Made by a program: the position numbers and the translations under genes. Below are positions 1-12,064 of a stretch of 64,000 nucleotides of DNA, piece after piece; the first letter of the stretch is position 1, and every line of letters begins with the position of its first letter. The notes beneath the pieces are model-generated. The model did not search any database. It was not told where the DNA came from and saw nothing but the letters and a program-made list of their open reading frames with translations. The DNA lies in NCBI GenBank assembly GCA_037074705.1, contig CM073593.1:64459501-64523500 (forward strand). The letters run 5' to 3'. The stretch is from Zhengitettix transpicula (Eukaryota > Arthropoda > Insecta > Orthoptera > Tetrigidae).

Positions 1-391
1 ATTATTAGTATCGAATAAACTTTATTATACATGTCAGAAATCTTTATGATAAGTGTTTTTTCAGTTTTTTAAACAAAAGTTAATATCATGTAACTTCATA
101 AATTGTTGAACAAACAACTCTATTTTTTCTCCTAACAATTATGCTGTCATTGTGGAACATTAGTATTTGTAAGCGAAATATAAAACCGATATTAACCGTA
201 TTTAAAAAAATTAATCAAGATTTATGAACGTACAATATAATCGGAGTTTTAGTTATTTCTTCATATTTAACACCATTATTAAAACAAACTAATATTTATT
301 GTAATTAATTTTAGAATCTTTTAAAATTCCCTCTAAATGTTGTAACTCTTTCAAGCAAAGTAATTTGGGTGTTTAATAAGTAACGATGATA

Positions 392-429
<38 letters not shown>

Positions 430-2429
430 TATATATTATTATCAATCGTGCCATGTGGCACTGTGAAATTCTAAGTAGGTAATTGTTATACGGTGCTTTT
501 CAGGGCTGAATTAGTAGTTATGGGATATAATGGCCTCCATTGCCATCTTCAAATTGCAAGAAACTGTCTTATGTTAGAGGATATTAACAAAGATCTGCTT
601 CTCGCCCACTCTACTTACTTCAAGAAATTAATTGTCTACCCCCTTGTAGCTATCTGCTTTGTCGTGTCGTTCCCAGTACCTTTCTACACTCGATTGTGAT
701 TTTTGGGAACCAGTGCATGTTTTGGGTCCTGAATTTGGCCACACGCCTAACAGTATTTGTTAGTGTAACGGACCTCAAGCTAATTATAGAGCTGTCACTT
801 CATTCTTCTAGCTACAAAATTTGTTTTTGTAACACATTGTGTTAACGCCGTATGCTGTGCGCCTACATGCTAAAAGCCGTAATTTGCCCAGGAAAACAAC
901 GCCTGAACTTTTAACGTTCAGTGAGATCTATAAACACAAACGGCTGTTATTTCAGCAACAGAATAAACGGCTGTTTGGGTCTAAGCCCTTCCAAAATATG
1001 TCGCTCGTTCACAATATGAAATACTATAGAATTATTTCTTCGATACATTTACTAATTAATCTTTTCACTACAAACTTAAAACTACTAGCGTCAAAAATAT
1101 ACAGAAAGAATCTCAGATAATTTGTTTATAGAATGTTGCAGGAAAATAGTACATTATCATTCAAGGGTGAAGCAGAATGTTATGACTGAAATATTAAGAA
1201 ATTTTTTTATTTCCTTGTAACTTAAATGGGCCATGGATATTATTTTTCTCTATGTGAGGGCGTATAAAATATTTTATATTTGAAATTTGTGCATAAAAGA
1301 CACACGTCTGGAACTATTAAAACTCTTCCTATATATGAATTATTTGTTATACGGATTTTTTCAAACTATTAATATAATGTATATTGCTATTAATTTTTTT
1401 ACATTTTTGAATTAAATGCGCCAGTGAAGAGGAATTTATAATTTCCAAGAGAATATAATACTAGATGTAATATCAGTAATCGTTGCGTTTTGGAAGGAGT
1501 ATTTTAATTAAATTGGATGTGTATTTGGCATCAACCCAAGTATGGTAAAACAATTTGAGGTTTAGTTTAAAGTAGGAAAATTTGTTTCTTGGAAACAAAT
1601 CTCTATGTATGTGTGTTAAGAATCCTTTCTTTGTAGGTCACGGTATTTCTCTCTCCGTAGTTTGAAACAAGAGATTTGCGTTTGAATTTCGTATATCATC
1701 TCTAGATAAAATGGAGGATAAAATTAAATTTGATAACATATTTGAACACAGTAACATTAGATAGGAAATTTAATATTAACGTAATATAAAAGTAGTCAAA
1801 TAATTTTATAGTTTGTTTCAGATAAGTTACAAGAGGAATATTTTTGAAATGACAAAATTCCTTCTTCAAGTAATACAACTCATAATGTTTTAGGATTATG
1901 TCCTTAAAAATTAGTCAATACGAAATTAAATTCCTAATTAACAGATTAAGATAGAAAAATCTTTATCTCACCGGTTTAGATTAATATATTTTAATATTTC
2001 AAATTAGTTCACAGCCTCTAGTGCTGATCTCCAATAGAAAACACTTTTTTGATCTTTAATTAAAAGTTTAATGAAATTTGTTGAATATTCGTGTAAGTTT
2101 TGTCTTAGGTTCAAACGCACATGATCTGTAATATGGATGCATGAAGTAACTTAATTAGCTCCACAGTTTATGATAATTTTTATCAATATGTAGTTCTATT
2201 AAGATTTTAAAATTGTGGTGATTGGAAAAAAATCGAAAAATAGTTATAAAATCTTTGTAAGTGAATGTACGAAATTAGTAATTATGTATTTCAATATTTT
2301 TAACTTTGACAATTTGATGATATTAAATTTTTGTTTTACCATTAAGCTCTGTTGAAATAACAGTGGTATAATTTTAAGTACTTTGCAGAGTGTTTGATAA
2401 ATTGCTAATCCCGGAGTAGGATTAAAAAC
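1..2429. other. AT-rich non-coding stretch
   Basis: Apart from the (AT)n tract at 394-423 I see no gene, structured repeat or recognisable mobile element. Short open frames (for example 493-699 and 839-1120) have AT-rich, non-coding-like codon content and no recognisable domain. Confidence 0.7.
394..423. repeat. (AT)n microsatellite
   Basis: Uninterrupted alternating AT, followed by the direct repeat cgatgatat just outside both ends of the tract. A simple sequence repeat. Confidence 0.95.
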
Positions 2430-3020
2430 CGAGTCTCTAAATCTGAAGAAAACAGTTTACGAAATGAAATCCGGACGAATCTCGCGAAGGAAAATGAAAT
2501 GCTCGACAAATAAACAACAACATAAATGAAATTCTCAACCAAGCGTTTCATTTTATTGCATGATGTCGTAATTCGCGTGTGTCAACGTTCATAAAATAAA
2601 TGTCCGTCGGGAAGACGGGGAACTCATGATTCTGAAGTCTGGACATGAAATTTATCGTTGTTATTCTTTCCTTGTGTACTGTGCTAGTTGTAGTGGAAAC
2701 TAGAGTAAATAATGGGAAAACTTAGGGGATGGAGAGAAGAAACCTTAGCTGGCAAGAAGTACGAAAAGAATTTCAATCTGGCAGAGCAAAAGGAAAAACA
2801 AACAAGAAGTGGTTCTCTCCTTTGCCGGGTTCCCCGTCAGAATGTGAGAGTTCGGAGTATTTCCTTGCCATAAAGACCGGCCACTTCCCTCTTCCGTCCT
2901 CAGTTTCGCTTTCCATAAATACATCGAGCGCGTCTACGTCTTATCAAGATCGTACATTTTATAATATCCTCATGAAGAAAATTCTTACTTATGCAGCTAA
3001 AAATAAGTAAACGAAACGTT
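2430..3020. other. GC-richer island, no identified gene
   Basis: Base composition is visibly more GC-rich than the flanks. It contains TCTCGCGA at 2480-2487, the core of the CG-rich palindrome TCTCGCGAGA that BANP-type factors bind at some animal promoters. A 93-codon frame at 2729-3010 has no domain I recognise. Possible regulatory element or old exon; nothing decisive. Confidence 0.35.
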
Positions 3021-3822
3021 TGGATCTCAAATGCTTGTATTTATTTATAAATCCAGAATATATTCTCGAAGAAATTGTTTCCAAAATAATCGCGTAAATA
3101 ATGGAAGTACTGATTTGAAAATATACTTTTTTTTTTAATAGATCTGGATGAAAATAAAATAAGAAGCAAAACAAAGAATCAAAAATACTAGAAAAATTTA
3201 ACTAATAATTGTTTGTGGCTTATCTCTTTGATGACGGATATTTAAATTGTAACCAACCATGACGCTGTTATACTACTCTGGGAAATAAAGTGAAAACATT
3301 TTTGTTATCCAATATCCCTGTTTTCTTTTCACTTGTAATCTGTTTCAACTTGCACAATGTGCTAAATATAAAGATTCATCTAAGAGTAGTTATTGTATTA
3401 AAACTATCTAGTTACTAATTTTTAAATTTGTATTTATTCAGACGTGTAATATTAATTGCTTTCTGATATCTATTTAGAGATTACTTTTATGTACATAACA
3501 TAGATTCCGCAGATCCAAGAAGTTGGTGTACGAGAAACTGAAAATAACAACAATAATAGTTAATACCTACTCACGAATTTATCGTTGTCAATATGCATTG
3601 GTAAAATATTTTTCCCCCACAAGAGTAGTTTGAAGCGACGTCAACAAAATTGCCACTAATTTAAAATATAAAATCCAAAGTTATGAATTATTTATCAACA
3701 CAACTTTGATTTTCATAATGTAAAACTTTTAGATGATAAAATAAAAGATTATTGAAGTAAATAGTTGTTTTCTTTCAATTTTCAGTTCACAAATTTGAAA
3801 TTATTTCAATTTATTGAATTTT

Positions 3823-3872
3823 ACTACACCTGAAGATCACCCAAAAAAAATTAGAGGTGGAACGTTGTGTTT
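3823..3872 (+). repeat. CTGAAGA-hairpin motif (Penelope/hammerhead-like core, degenerate)
   Basis: CTGAAGA at 3830-3836 is followed by TCACC (3837-3841), an A-rich loop, GGTGG (3856-3860) and AACGTTGTG. TCACC and GGTGG pair as a 5-bp stem with one G-T wobble. The order CTGAAGA, stem, GAAACG is the signature seen in Penelope-like elements and in hammerhead ribozyme cores; here one A of GAAAC is missing. Probably an eroded mobile-element fragment. I see no complementary arms forming a full three-stem ribozyme. Confidence 0.4.
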
Positions 3873-3879
3873 TGTGGTA

Positions 3880-4125
3880 TTGTTTTTATTTTAATGCTTT
3901 AAATTTATAATCATTAAAAATTCGGAAAATAGGCTGATGTTTTTTCTTTTAATTGCTAAAATAAAAGTATCACTTTGTTTGGGATTTAATGTTAATATCA
4001 GGGTGCAAATATTAAAATAGACTATTACAAGATTTTACATAATTACAGAAAAGTATTATGGTTTATAAGTTTATGACTTCTGTCTCTCATTGTTATGAGT
4101 TTCAATAATGCCCTGTTAAAATGCA
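3880..4125. other. AT-rich stretch
   Basis: Low-complexity AT-rich sequence with no feature I recognise. Confidence 0.6.
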
Positions 4126-4325
4126 TATAGGAGTTGAGGTGCATGCACTTGTTGAAGGCAGAAAGCCATTGTTTCTGCGCTGCTCTTGGCTATTCTAGTG
4201 TTTATTGGCCACGTACATCACGGCTGTCCAGTCTGCCACCATTATTGGATTTCTTTGATCAACACAAAGACATATTGCTGGTAATCGGGCCGGATGGCCG
4301 GAAGATGAACGGCTCCAGCGGTGGG

Positions 4326-4333
4326 TGACGTCA
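4326..4333. promoter_or_regulatory. Perfect CRE palindrome TGACGTCA
   Basis: An exact cAMP-response-element palindrome at the end of a small GC-richer island (4130-4335). CREB/ATF bZIP dimers bind this sequence in animals. Whether it is functional here is unknown; no promoter is evident nearby. Confidence 0.3.
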
Positions 4334-4766
4334 TAGTCATAGATACGAACGTAAGAAAAGAAAAACTCGGCAATTCGCTAACTGCAAAAAATTCTATGTA
4401 TCTTGATAGGATACAGAATCATGTTTGTGTAACTCTTTTTACAATATTTGACCTCACGTTACCGTTTATTATCTTGGACCAACTTCGTTTATAAATTTTA
4501 TTTCCCCAAGTGCAATTTGAAAAGATTTAGTATTGAAGTAAAAAATGGAAGTAATACAAAACTGTTATTGTATAACAAATTTATTTCCTATATTACAGTT
4601 AAAATTCATTTATATATTTTATTATTATCGTTTGCATGCTTGAGAGTTAAAAAAATTACTATAAAGCGTTTGATAAACAGAAATTTAAATTTAATCTTAG
4701 TTGTAATTAATAAGTTTTACAATATAAAATTGTGTGTATTTATGAAGAATAATTAGATATAGATGT

Positions 4767-5131
4767 ACTCAATAAAATTCGTTAAGGTAATAAGTAAATA
4801 TTTTAGAGTACAATTTCTATTTTGGACGTAAGTCAAAATTTAATAATTCATTAGAGAAAAGCGCGATTATATACCAATAATTAACATATTAAAATATTGA
4901 TGTTGTTCGTTTGAATAATGACCTACATTGAGGTAAAAACGTAACAGCTTTTCTGTTTATTTGTTTTTGCAGGAGTTTAGGATCACTCTTTTCTTCACTT
5001 AATTTTAATTTTTCGTTGAAATACTTCTATGGTCTAATACGATGTGTAATATGCATAGTATAATGTTCACTTTCAACACACAATTTTTACTCTAAAATAC
5101 TTACTTATTACCTTAACGAATTGTATTGAGT
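4767..5131. mobile_element. MITE with 44-bp terminal inverted repeats
   Basis: The left arm 4767-4810 begins ACTCAATAAAATTCGTTAAG. The right arm 5088-5131 is its reverse complement with only 2 mismatches over 44 positions. The arms enclose about 277 bp of AT-rich DNA with no open frame, giving a 365-bp element. Size, long arms and lack of coding capacity fit a non-autonomous DNA transposon (MITE). A clean target-site duplication is not visible: the left flank has TA where the right has TT, which may be a decayed TA duplication as in Tc1/mariner-type elements. The superfamily is therefore inferred, not shown. Confidence 0.85.
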
Positions 5132-7080
5132 TTTCAGTTGTTACGGAGAATTCAAACCTTAAATAATATTTTTTTTAAAATAACTTTTTATTATTGAGAC
5201 TTAATTTTTGCTTTATTACCAGACCTTTACTGTCGTCTTTCTAGCGAATATGATTATCTATTAATGGTAAAATTCAAAGATTCTCTTATATTTATATCTA
5301 TGTTACTCAATTTTTCAGTTTGTTTCGTTTAAAATTTCTATAACACTGTAAAGAAAAAATATTAAAGCTTATCGAAATGGTATTTATAATTGATTTTTCA
5401 AATTAAACCATGTAATCAGTTTGTGTTTCCCAGTTGTATGATTAACTATTTTAAAGCCCTGTAATATTTTATAGTTAAGTCACTAAACAATTATGGGGGT
5501 GATTTAAAAATAAATGTGGTTTTATTAACGAAATGCTTGGACTCGCAGCGTCCCGAGCAAGATTTCATTTCGTTGGAGAAATAAAACTGTTTATTGTTCG
5601 TAGAAAAAGATTTCAGCTATAACCAAGCTGTTGCTTTACTTAACACAGCTGAATGTTGTTTATTCCGTAGAATAACGACGAATTATTAGCCTTACCCACG
5701 ATGGCACGGTTCGGAGACTATCAAAAGAAATGCAGTTTTATTCCTTATTTCCAGGAAAAGCTGAATATTACACGTGGATTATGAAGGAAGGTGTAGGAAT
5801 AAAATAAAATGAACTGAAATGAGTTCGCAGAATTGTCTTACGGGTTGTTAGTAAAAGTAATCTTTTCAGTCTGCTGTAAAACTGTTTTATAGAAACTGGG
5901 TTTAATCAAGAGTTGAATTAAATCATAACAATAGAAACATGGAATCCGATAATTAATATATCTTACTTTATTACGTAGAAACAAAAATAAAATACAGATT
6001 ATATCCAGAATTTAAAAGGAAAAGAAAATATCACAAACTGTAAAAAATTTACGCATATGGAAATTGAGTAGATCAGCTACAATTGAATTATACAATGCTA
6101 TATTAATAATTTAATTTCAGAATAATAATTCAATCGTCAATTTCTGAACAATTTTTTTAATTAAATGTAGGATCTTAGCATTCTTTAAATGTTAGACATT
6201 TTAAGAATTATGTGGGTGAAATATTGAAATTATTAATAGTAGGTAATTTAAATGAGACTTCATACTTCATTGAAATAATTAATTCCCTAGGTATCAATCA
6301 TAAATGATTAAAAACTAATTTTTGTAAATTTATAAATAAATATTATTCGTGATTTCACTTATATCTACATAAATATTTAATGGAGTCACTCAAATTGACA
6401 GAATAAAATGTATAGAAGAAATAAATTACAGTATTTTTATGGAAAAAATTGATATATAAATTAAGAAAATACCTGGTCTGAATAATTGCATTAGAGGTGA
6501 TTTTGTTTTACGACAATACACACAAGACTAATTATATTCTCCGCTATTAAATATAAATGTCTTCAATATTAAAATTTATTGTAATTTCACTGTATTTTAA
6601 TGTCTATAATGTCATTTTAATGTAATTATTATAAATTGTAATTCGTTTTTTGAGTAACTCAAAATTACAAATCTTTATAATTAAGAGGGATGCTCTAACA
6701 TAAATATGTCATAATGTAATTAATTGAAACATAATTTACTTTATGTCTTAATAAGACATATATAGCATTGTTCGTAAAAACGATTGGTTTACGTATTTAT
6801 TCATAGCTCATATTTAACTTAAAATTCATGTTTACAATTGATAAATAGAAAACTGTTATAAATAATTTTAAGAAAGTCGGAAATTGAAGTTAGTCGCAGT
6901 TACGTAGGAGAACGAAACCGTCAGTTCTTTACTTATCGAGAGAGAAAAATTTCCATCGTCTTATTTGACATGTTGGAAATATGAATATCTGAGATAACTT
7001 GAGTCACAGAAGATGTGATGCAGGATCGAATAATACATCGGCGAACTAACATGGAAACACGGAGAATTATGATGATTTTT
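5132..7080. other. AT-rich non-coding stretch
   Basis: Nothing recognised beyond AT-rich sequence, with a slightly GC-richer patch at 5525-5760 that contains no motif or frame I can interpret. Confidence 0.65.
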
Positions 7081-8100
7081 GGGTTATCTGTTTCTCTTTA
7101 AACTAACTGGGCACTGAATTATGGATATGCGTACATATTTCAGTGATGACCCGCTTTTAATACGCAGGAATCGTGATTGTGGTCACTTACCAACTGACCA
7201 TTACAACCACGGTGTATCAGGTCGGTCTGTGACCATGGAAAGTAAATGTACTATCGTGACGCAACGCCGGCCACGGTTCCAGCCAGGATTTATTCGTCTT
7301 CATCCTCCATTGAAACATAATTATGTTGAGTTCAACAGTTCAGTCATAAGCGTGACCAGGTCCAACTTGGTCATCCTAGTGCCAAAACTAGCAATTTCGT
7401 CATGATGAGCATAATAACACAACGGAAAACCAAATAATCTTTACTTATTTAACATTAAAAGAATATCCTGATTATTTAGTTTCAATTGAGGACCGTCTCA
7501 TGGTCATTAAAACGGCTTAATTATAGATGCTATCGTTCCACAAAATTTTTCTCTCTCAACGTTTCCTTTCAGTTGCAGAAATCAAAGGCAGAAGTATATG
7601 GCTAATGTACTGTGAAACGATACTTTTCGCTCTGGAAGGAGTCGCTGCTAATATCTGTTCCCTCTCCGCAGGCAATCACCGCGACTGTGTGTTGATAAGG
7701 AGGACCTCTCCTCCCTGCTCCCTGTCGTTAGAATACGCAGTCGCCTCGTCTGTAGCTCTGTCGTCAATGGATTTCTATTACCGGCCTGTGATCTTACTCG
7801 GAAGAGGGTGCACGCTGCAAAAACATGAAAAGTGATATCAATTTCCCGCGGAGGGTGGGATTGGCGGTGGCTTCCCGAGGGACACGCTGACGCGATAATG
7901 TCTGCGACTTAGTCCTCGCGAGGGGAAACTCACATTAAGATATGTTCCAGCACCCATCCTACAGGCGCCACGAACATAAAAACACCCCGAATGCATAATA
8001 ATGGCAATACTTTACCGCAGATACTTGTTCAACTATATTTTATGTACTACAGCGCAAATTTTCACAAAGTGCTTATAACTGTATCTCTCTCCTACACACA
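7081..8100. other. GC-richer region with CpG-containing motifs
   Basis: Two islands (7120-7400 and 7600-7990) rise above the AT-rich background. They hold open frames of 94 and 102 codons with no recognisable domain. The palindrome CCTCGCGAGG sits at 7914-7923 and CpG dinucleotides are frequent around 7850-7925. Candidate regulatory DNA or eroded exon; unassigned. Confidence 0.35.
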
Positions 8101-8111
8101 CATATATAAAA

Positions 8112-8114
<3 letters not shown>

Positions 8115-8144
<30 letters not shown>
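8115..8144. repeat. (TA)n microsatellite
   Basis: Fifteen TA units immediately upstream of the tRNA-like SINE head that follows. Confidence 0.95.
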
Positions 8145-8147
<3 letters not shown>

Positions 8148-8225
8148 TTATGTGGAATAATGGTTAGGGTATCTGTCTCCTAAACCGAGTATTGTGGGTT
8201 CGAGTCACACCAGCGGTAAACATTT
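8148..8225 (+). mobile_element. tRNA-derived SINE head
   Basis: A box-A-like TGGAATAATGG at 8153-8163 and a strong box B, GGTTCGAGTCA, at 8197-8207 are 44 bp apart start to start, the spacing of a tRNA-type RNA polymerase III promoter. The sequence between resembles tRNA D and anticodon arms (TCTCCTAAA, possibly a CCT arginine-type loop). The ends do not form an acceptor stem, so it is not a functional tRNA gene. It is best read as the 5' head of a tRNA-derived SINE whose body runs toward 8320; the 3' limit is unclear. Confidence 0.65.
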
Positions 8226-8315
8226 CATCTGCCATCGGACAAACTCCCCACTTGTACATTGAATACATACAGATAACTTCAAAATGATTAAGAAATAAAT
8301 AAACGAATTATTCAA

Positions 8316-8327
8316 ATGTTTAGGTCA
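8316..8327 (+). repeat. Target-site duplication, left copy
   Basis: ATGTTTAGGTCA, repeated exactly at 8836-8847 on the other side of the 508-bp element. Confidence 0.9.
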
Positions 8328-8835
8328 AAAACAGGCAGAACCTTTTAGGAGAGATACGAAGGGGCTACCTTTGGGTATGCCTTTTCCTCTCCGTTTTTGA
8401 ACTAAGGTTCCCACAAGCCGAGGCACCTCGGCCTGTTTTGAGAGGTGCATGTTCCGGGGTCGCAGACCTTGGGCATACGGTAAGAGTTGTCCGCTATTCC
8501 CATTGGAATAGTCGGCCAGCTGCCTCCTAAACTGGTCGAGGCACGGAGAAGGGAATGCTGCGTCCCCACAGCAAACTCCTCTCCCGCTGTCGGAAGGGCG
8601 TGGGACAAGTGCCCAATTCACGACCTACCTGATGCAGGCTTTTCTAGGGTTTTCCCTGCATTTCTTTAGGCGAATGCCGGGTAGGATCCTTAAACCATAG
8701 CCCGGGGGCCCTAGTAACCCTTGGACGACTTCCTCTACCCTTCCGCATCCCCCCTTTCAAATCCCTTCCTATGCTATTAAAGGGGAGTTGCCCAATGTGG
8801 ATTACCCTCATCTAGCCTGTTGCCCTAAAAAAAAT
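8328..8835 (+). mobile_element. Dispersed poly-A-ended retroelement, copy 1 (reference copy)
   Basis: A GC-rich 508-bp insert starting AAAACAGGCAGAACC and ending CCCTAAAAAAAAT, bounded by perfect 12-bp direct repeats. An A-rich 3' end plus a target-site duplication of this length is the mark of target-primed reverse transcription, so it is a SINE or the 5'-truncated 3' end of a LINE. Conserved blocks used to find other copies include GCCGGGTAGGATCCTTAAA, CCCGGGGGCCCTAG, GCTATTAAAGGGGAGTTGCC and GTGGATTACCCTCAT. The short frames on either strand are incidental to a GC-rich repeat. No polymerase III boxes and no reverse-transcriptase motif are visible, so its autonomous partner is unknown. Confidence 0.85.
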
Positions 8836-8847
8836 ATGTTTAGGTCA
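8836..8847 (+). repeat. Target-site duplication, right copy
   Basis: Exact repeat of 8316-8327 directly after the A-rich tail. Confidence 0.9.
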
Positions 8848-10540
8848 GTTCTGACTTTAGTGAATATTGTAGCTGGAAAACAACATATTTGGAAGATATT
8901 AATGGAATAACTTAGCATAGTATACAAATTATTCTTAGTACTCCACTTCATTTAAGAAATTTTTCTTCTAAAATTAGTAAGTAATGCCTGGTATATCTCA
9001 TTTTAAATTATTTATTTATGAAGTCAAAAATTAAGGACGAAACTACATGATAATATATTTTTATTTTATTAAGTGCTTTGTAAATTATTTAAGTTTTCTG
9101 ATCAATGGCTAATTTATTTTTTATTGTAATACTAAAATATCAGATTAATAATAATTCTATTTTGTAATAGAGAAAAGAAGTTTATAATGCCAATTACTGT
9201 AGAATTTTAAATGCATAAATGTAATTGTATTTATTAAATTTCTGACATTAATAATATTATAAATAAATAGATAATCGTCCTTGAATCAGAACATTGTTAA
9301 TTAACAAAAAATTGAAAATTCAGAATTTAGGAAAACCTTTCCTCAAGTTTTTTTTTATGATTTATATATAAAATTATGAAACCTGAAGTGGTCCTAAAAC
9401 AAGGACAATTTTTTTAAAAAGTTTTTTGTTAATAGCCACTTTTCTGACTGAAGGCGTTTATTTATAACATAAATATAATATCCTATTAATTTATTACAAT
9501 AACTACATTATAACCATAAATATTTTAGTTTTACAATAAAACTATTAATATGTATAATTTATCACCAATTTTATTATATATATATTAATTTTAATATTGC
9601 TTTGTCAGTTTTTTTTATATATGTCCAGTGTTTCATGTATTGTAATATTAACTTGAGCCGCATAAAATTTATTATTATTTTATTATTGCATAACGAAATT
9701 TATAATTTCAAATAATATAGTTCTTTTATAGTATGAGTAAAATATCCAAATAATTCATTATAATAACTACATTCTTTTGTCCAACCTCTAAATGATTTTC
9801 AATATTTTTGGCTATATATTTAATACTTTTCTGCCCTGAGTTCCTCAATTTATTAGATTTTTTACCATTGAAGTCTACGGTATCACTTGAAAAATCTCAG
9901 TACAATTTTATATAACTATGAGAAAAAAGTAAAGCGTATTCACGCTTCCGGTAATCGGTACCTCATTTACTGCTCCTTGAGTCTTGATAATTTCATCTGA
10001 GAGTTCCTCTGAATTTGTGTCATGCATATTAACCACACAGAGAGTTAAAACAATACATAATCTGTTCTTTGATATGCCAGTTTACATTTTAAGCTGTCTG
10101 GTGCAGGACTGAGAGCGCATACAAACGAATACTATGGAACTTGAGCTCCCCTACATTTCATCCATACGTGATGGTTGGTATTAGTGAGCATACTTCAAAC
10201 AAAGCGACTGGATTGTGCTCGAGTCCCTTCACATAGTCAACGTGTTTGCTCTCCGTGCCAAGGGCGCCACGCGCAGGTACCAAAGTGGTTTTGCAGCAAC
10301 CTACTTCTTCAAACTATTATATACGGCAGGTGATGACAAGGCAAAACAACCTATAAGTCAATGTTAACAACTATACTAAAGCATACATAGTTAGTGACTG
10401 TTCAGTAGAAATTATTGAAGAAAAGCGATTTTTGATGTTCTTATGAACGATAAGCAAAGCATGAAATCTAATAATGGCCATATGGGTCAGGAAATATTTG
10501 AAATAATGTTTAATTTCTTAATATTTTTAAAAATAAAAGT
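8848..10540. other. AT-rich stretch
   Basis: Very AT-rich to about 9900, then slightly more balanced (9940-10330) with no recognisable gene. The only structured element seen is the hairpin motif at 9382-9408. Confidence 0.6.
9382..9408 (+). repeat. CTGAAG-hairpin motif, degenerate copy
   Basis: CCTGAAG is followed by GTCCT (9391-9395), a 6-nt loop and AGGAC (9402-9406), a perfect 5-bp stem. The organisation matches the motifs at 3823 and 10547, but the trailing GAAAC is lost. Interpreted as an eroded copy of the same repeat class. Confidence 0.3.
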
Positions 10541-10546
10541 TACACA

Positions 10547-10576
10547 GTTTCGTCCGTAATATTCGGACATCTTCAG
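10547..10576 (-). repeat. CTGAAGA-hairpin-GAAAC motif (best copy)
   Basis: Read on the minus strand: CTGAAGA, one T, GTCCG, a 7-nt loop, CGGAC, GAAAC. The 5-bp stem is perfect. CTGAnGA-stem-GAAAC is the conserved core of hammerhead ribozymes and recurs in Penelope-like retroelements. The third strand of a hammerhead (stems I and III with a GTC/GTA cleavage site) could not be found by eye, so catalysis is not claimed. Confidence 0.5.
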
Positions 10577-10579
10577 GTT

Positions 10580-12060
10580 AAAACAATAATTTGAAAACTC
10601 TGAAACTAAGTATCATATTAACAGAAATATTTTTGGGATGCTTGTAACAAACTTAATGAAAACTATATAAATATAATAAATAAAATATAAAGAAGTATTT
10701 AAGTTATAGATATTTAATTTATTTTTTATTGAAATTAATGAAAAAAAATTAAGAACATAATAAATGCTTTCGGAATTGAAAAATCTCGACCGTACTAATT
10801 ATGCTCGATTCCCAGTCTGGTAGAGAATTTTCCAGATTCTTTAACCGGAAAATTAAAGATTAATATTTTAATAAGTAACTTATATTAGAATATAAGTTAT
10901 TTAGTTAGCTTTAATTTTGTTGGCGCCTGTAGGACTGGATTCTAATATCCTTGTTGCTCCTAAAATCTCGTCCAGCATTCGGCACACTGCATCCACTCTT
11001 GGAAATTACTCTCATCATCCTTCTGTCACAAAGCGAATTGCATATTCTGTCTAAACTTTCACTTAAAACAAAATGTATTTTAAATGCGAAAAATACGCGC
11101 ATTCGAGGAAAAACGTAAAATTACGTGTATTGGAGACTATGGCGGTTGTAAGAAAATGATAAAGGGATACCGAAACGTTTTACCAGTATAAAATTGTAAA
11201 TTTTAGTTTCGTAATTTATTATTATTATAACTTATTATATGTACGTTAATTTGAAAAACAGAAAATGAAGAGAGCGTAGTACAATTTCCAATATTAATAA
11301 GAGACTTGTTATTAAACATAAGAGTTTCCTTAAAACAATTTTGAAAACGTAGACAGCAAATTTTTATTCTTTCACTTCATGTTTTTTTACACCTTTGAAT
11401 GTTGATGAAGGTATGTTGTGGTAATAAGATGAACAAATAATGTAATCTATATAATTAAAAACATTAGAAATAATTGTTACCTATTTGTTTTCTACCCGTC
11501 GTACAACGCGTTTTGTTTCAAACAAAAATAAACAAAAAATTAAACACATTTCACCCTTAATGGTCTATATTTCATAACTTTTAATTTATTCATAATTTAA
11601 AGATTCCAGAGTTAGAATATCTTGCATTATTTAAGTCGCGGAAATTTATTTTCTTATTTACGTCTACACAATATTTTTTTTTTTTTGTACAGTTAATTTT
11701 ATTTTACTTTGACGCTACACTACTTTATTTTAAATAATTTCAAGTTTTATGCGTCTTTCATTCCCATATATAAGTTAAAATTAGTCTTTCTAATATTTGT
11801 CACCTAAATGCAAGTCTCACCCTGTCATTTTACGAAATTGTTTTATTCGGTTTGATATCAATCATTTATTAAAATCTGTGCGTCTCTCAACATAAATCAT
11901 TAGTACACACCATTTTATATAACAGGATTGGTGTTTTTATGTCTAAACTTTTCTTAAATTCATCTATAGTTGCATTATGTAATATCTGTAGAACCTTTAT
12001 GAATGACTCCGTAATATTCAATTATTTTAATGAAGAATATTTATTAATTTCAGCCTCAGA
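10580..12060. other. AT-rich stretch
   Basis: No gene recognised. Contains the cruciform-prone palindrome at 10877-10898 and a small GC-richer patch at 10910-11110 without an identifiable product. Confidence 0.6.
10877..10898. repeat. Perfect AT palindrome
   Basis: AACTTATATT and AATATAAGTT flank a 2-nt spacer. Pairing extends outward 4 more positions with one wobble. No known function; could extrude as a cruciform. Confidence 0.7.
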
Positions 12061-12064
12061 ATTT

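Noticed and set aside
8325..8669. Overlapping frames of 60-98 codons on both strands
   Set aside because: All lie inside the dispersed 508-bp retroelement; they reflect its GC-rich sequence and are broken in the other copies.
10547..10576. Active hammerhead ribozyme
   Set aside because: Only the core words and stem II are visible; stems I and III and a cleavage site were not found.
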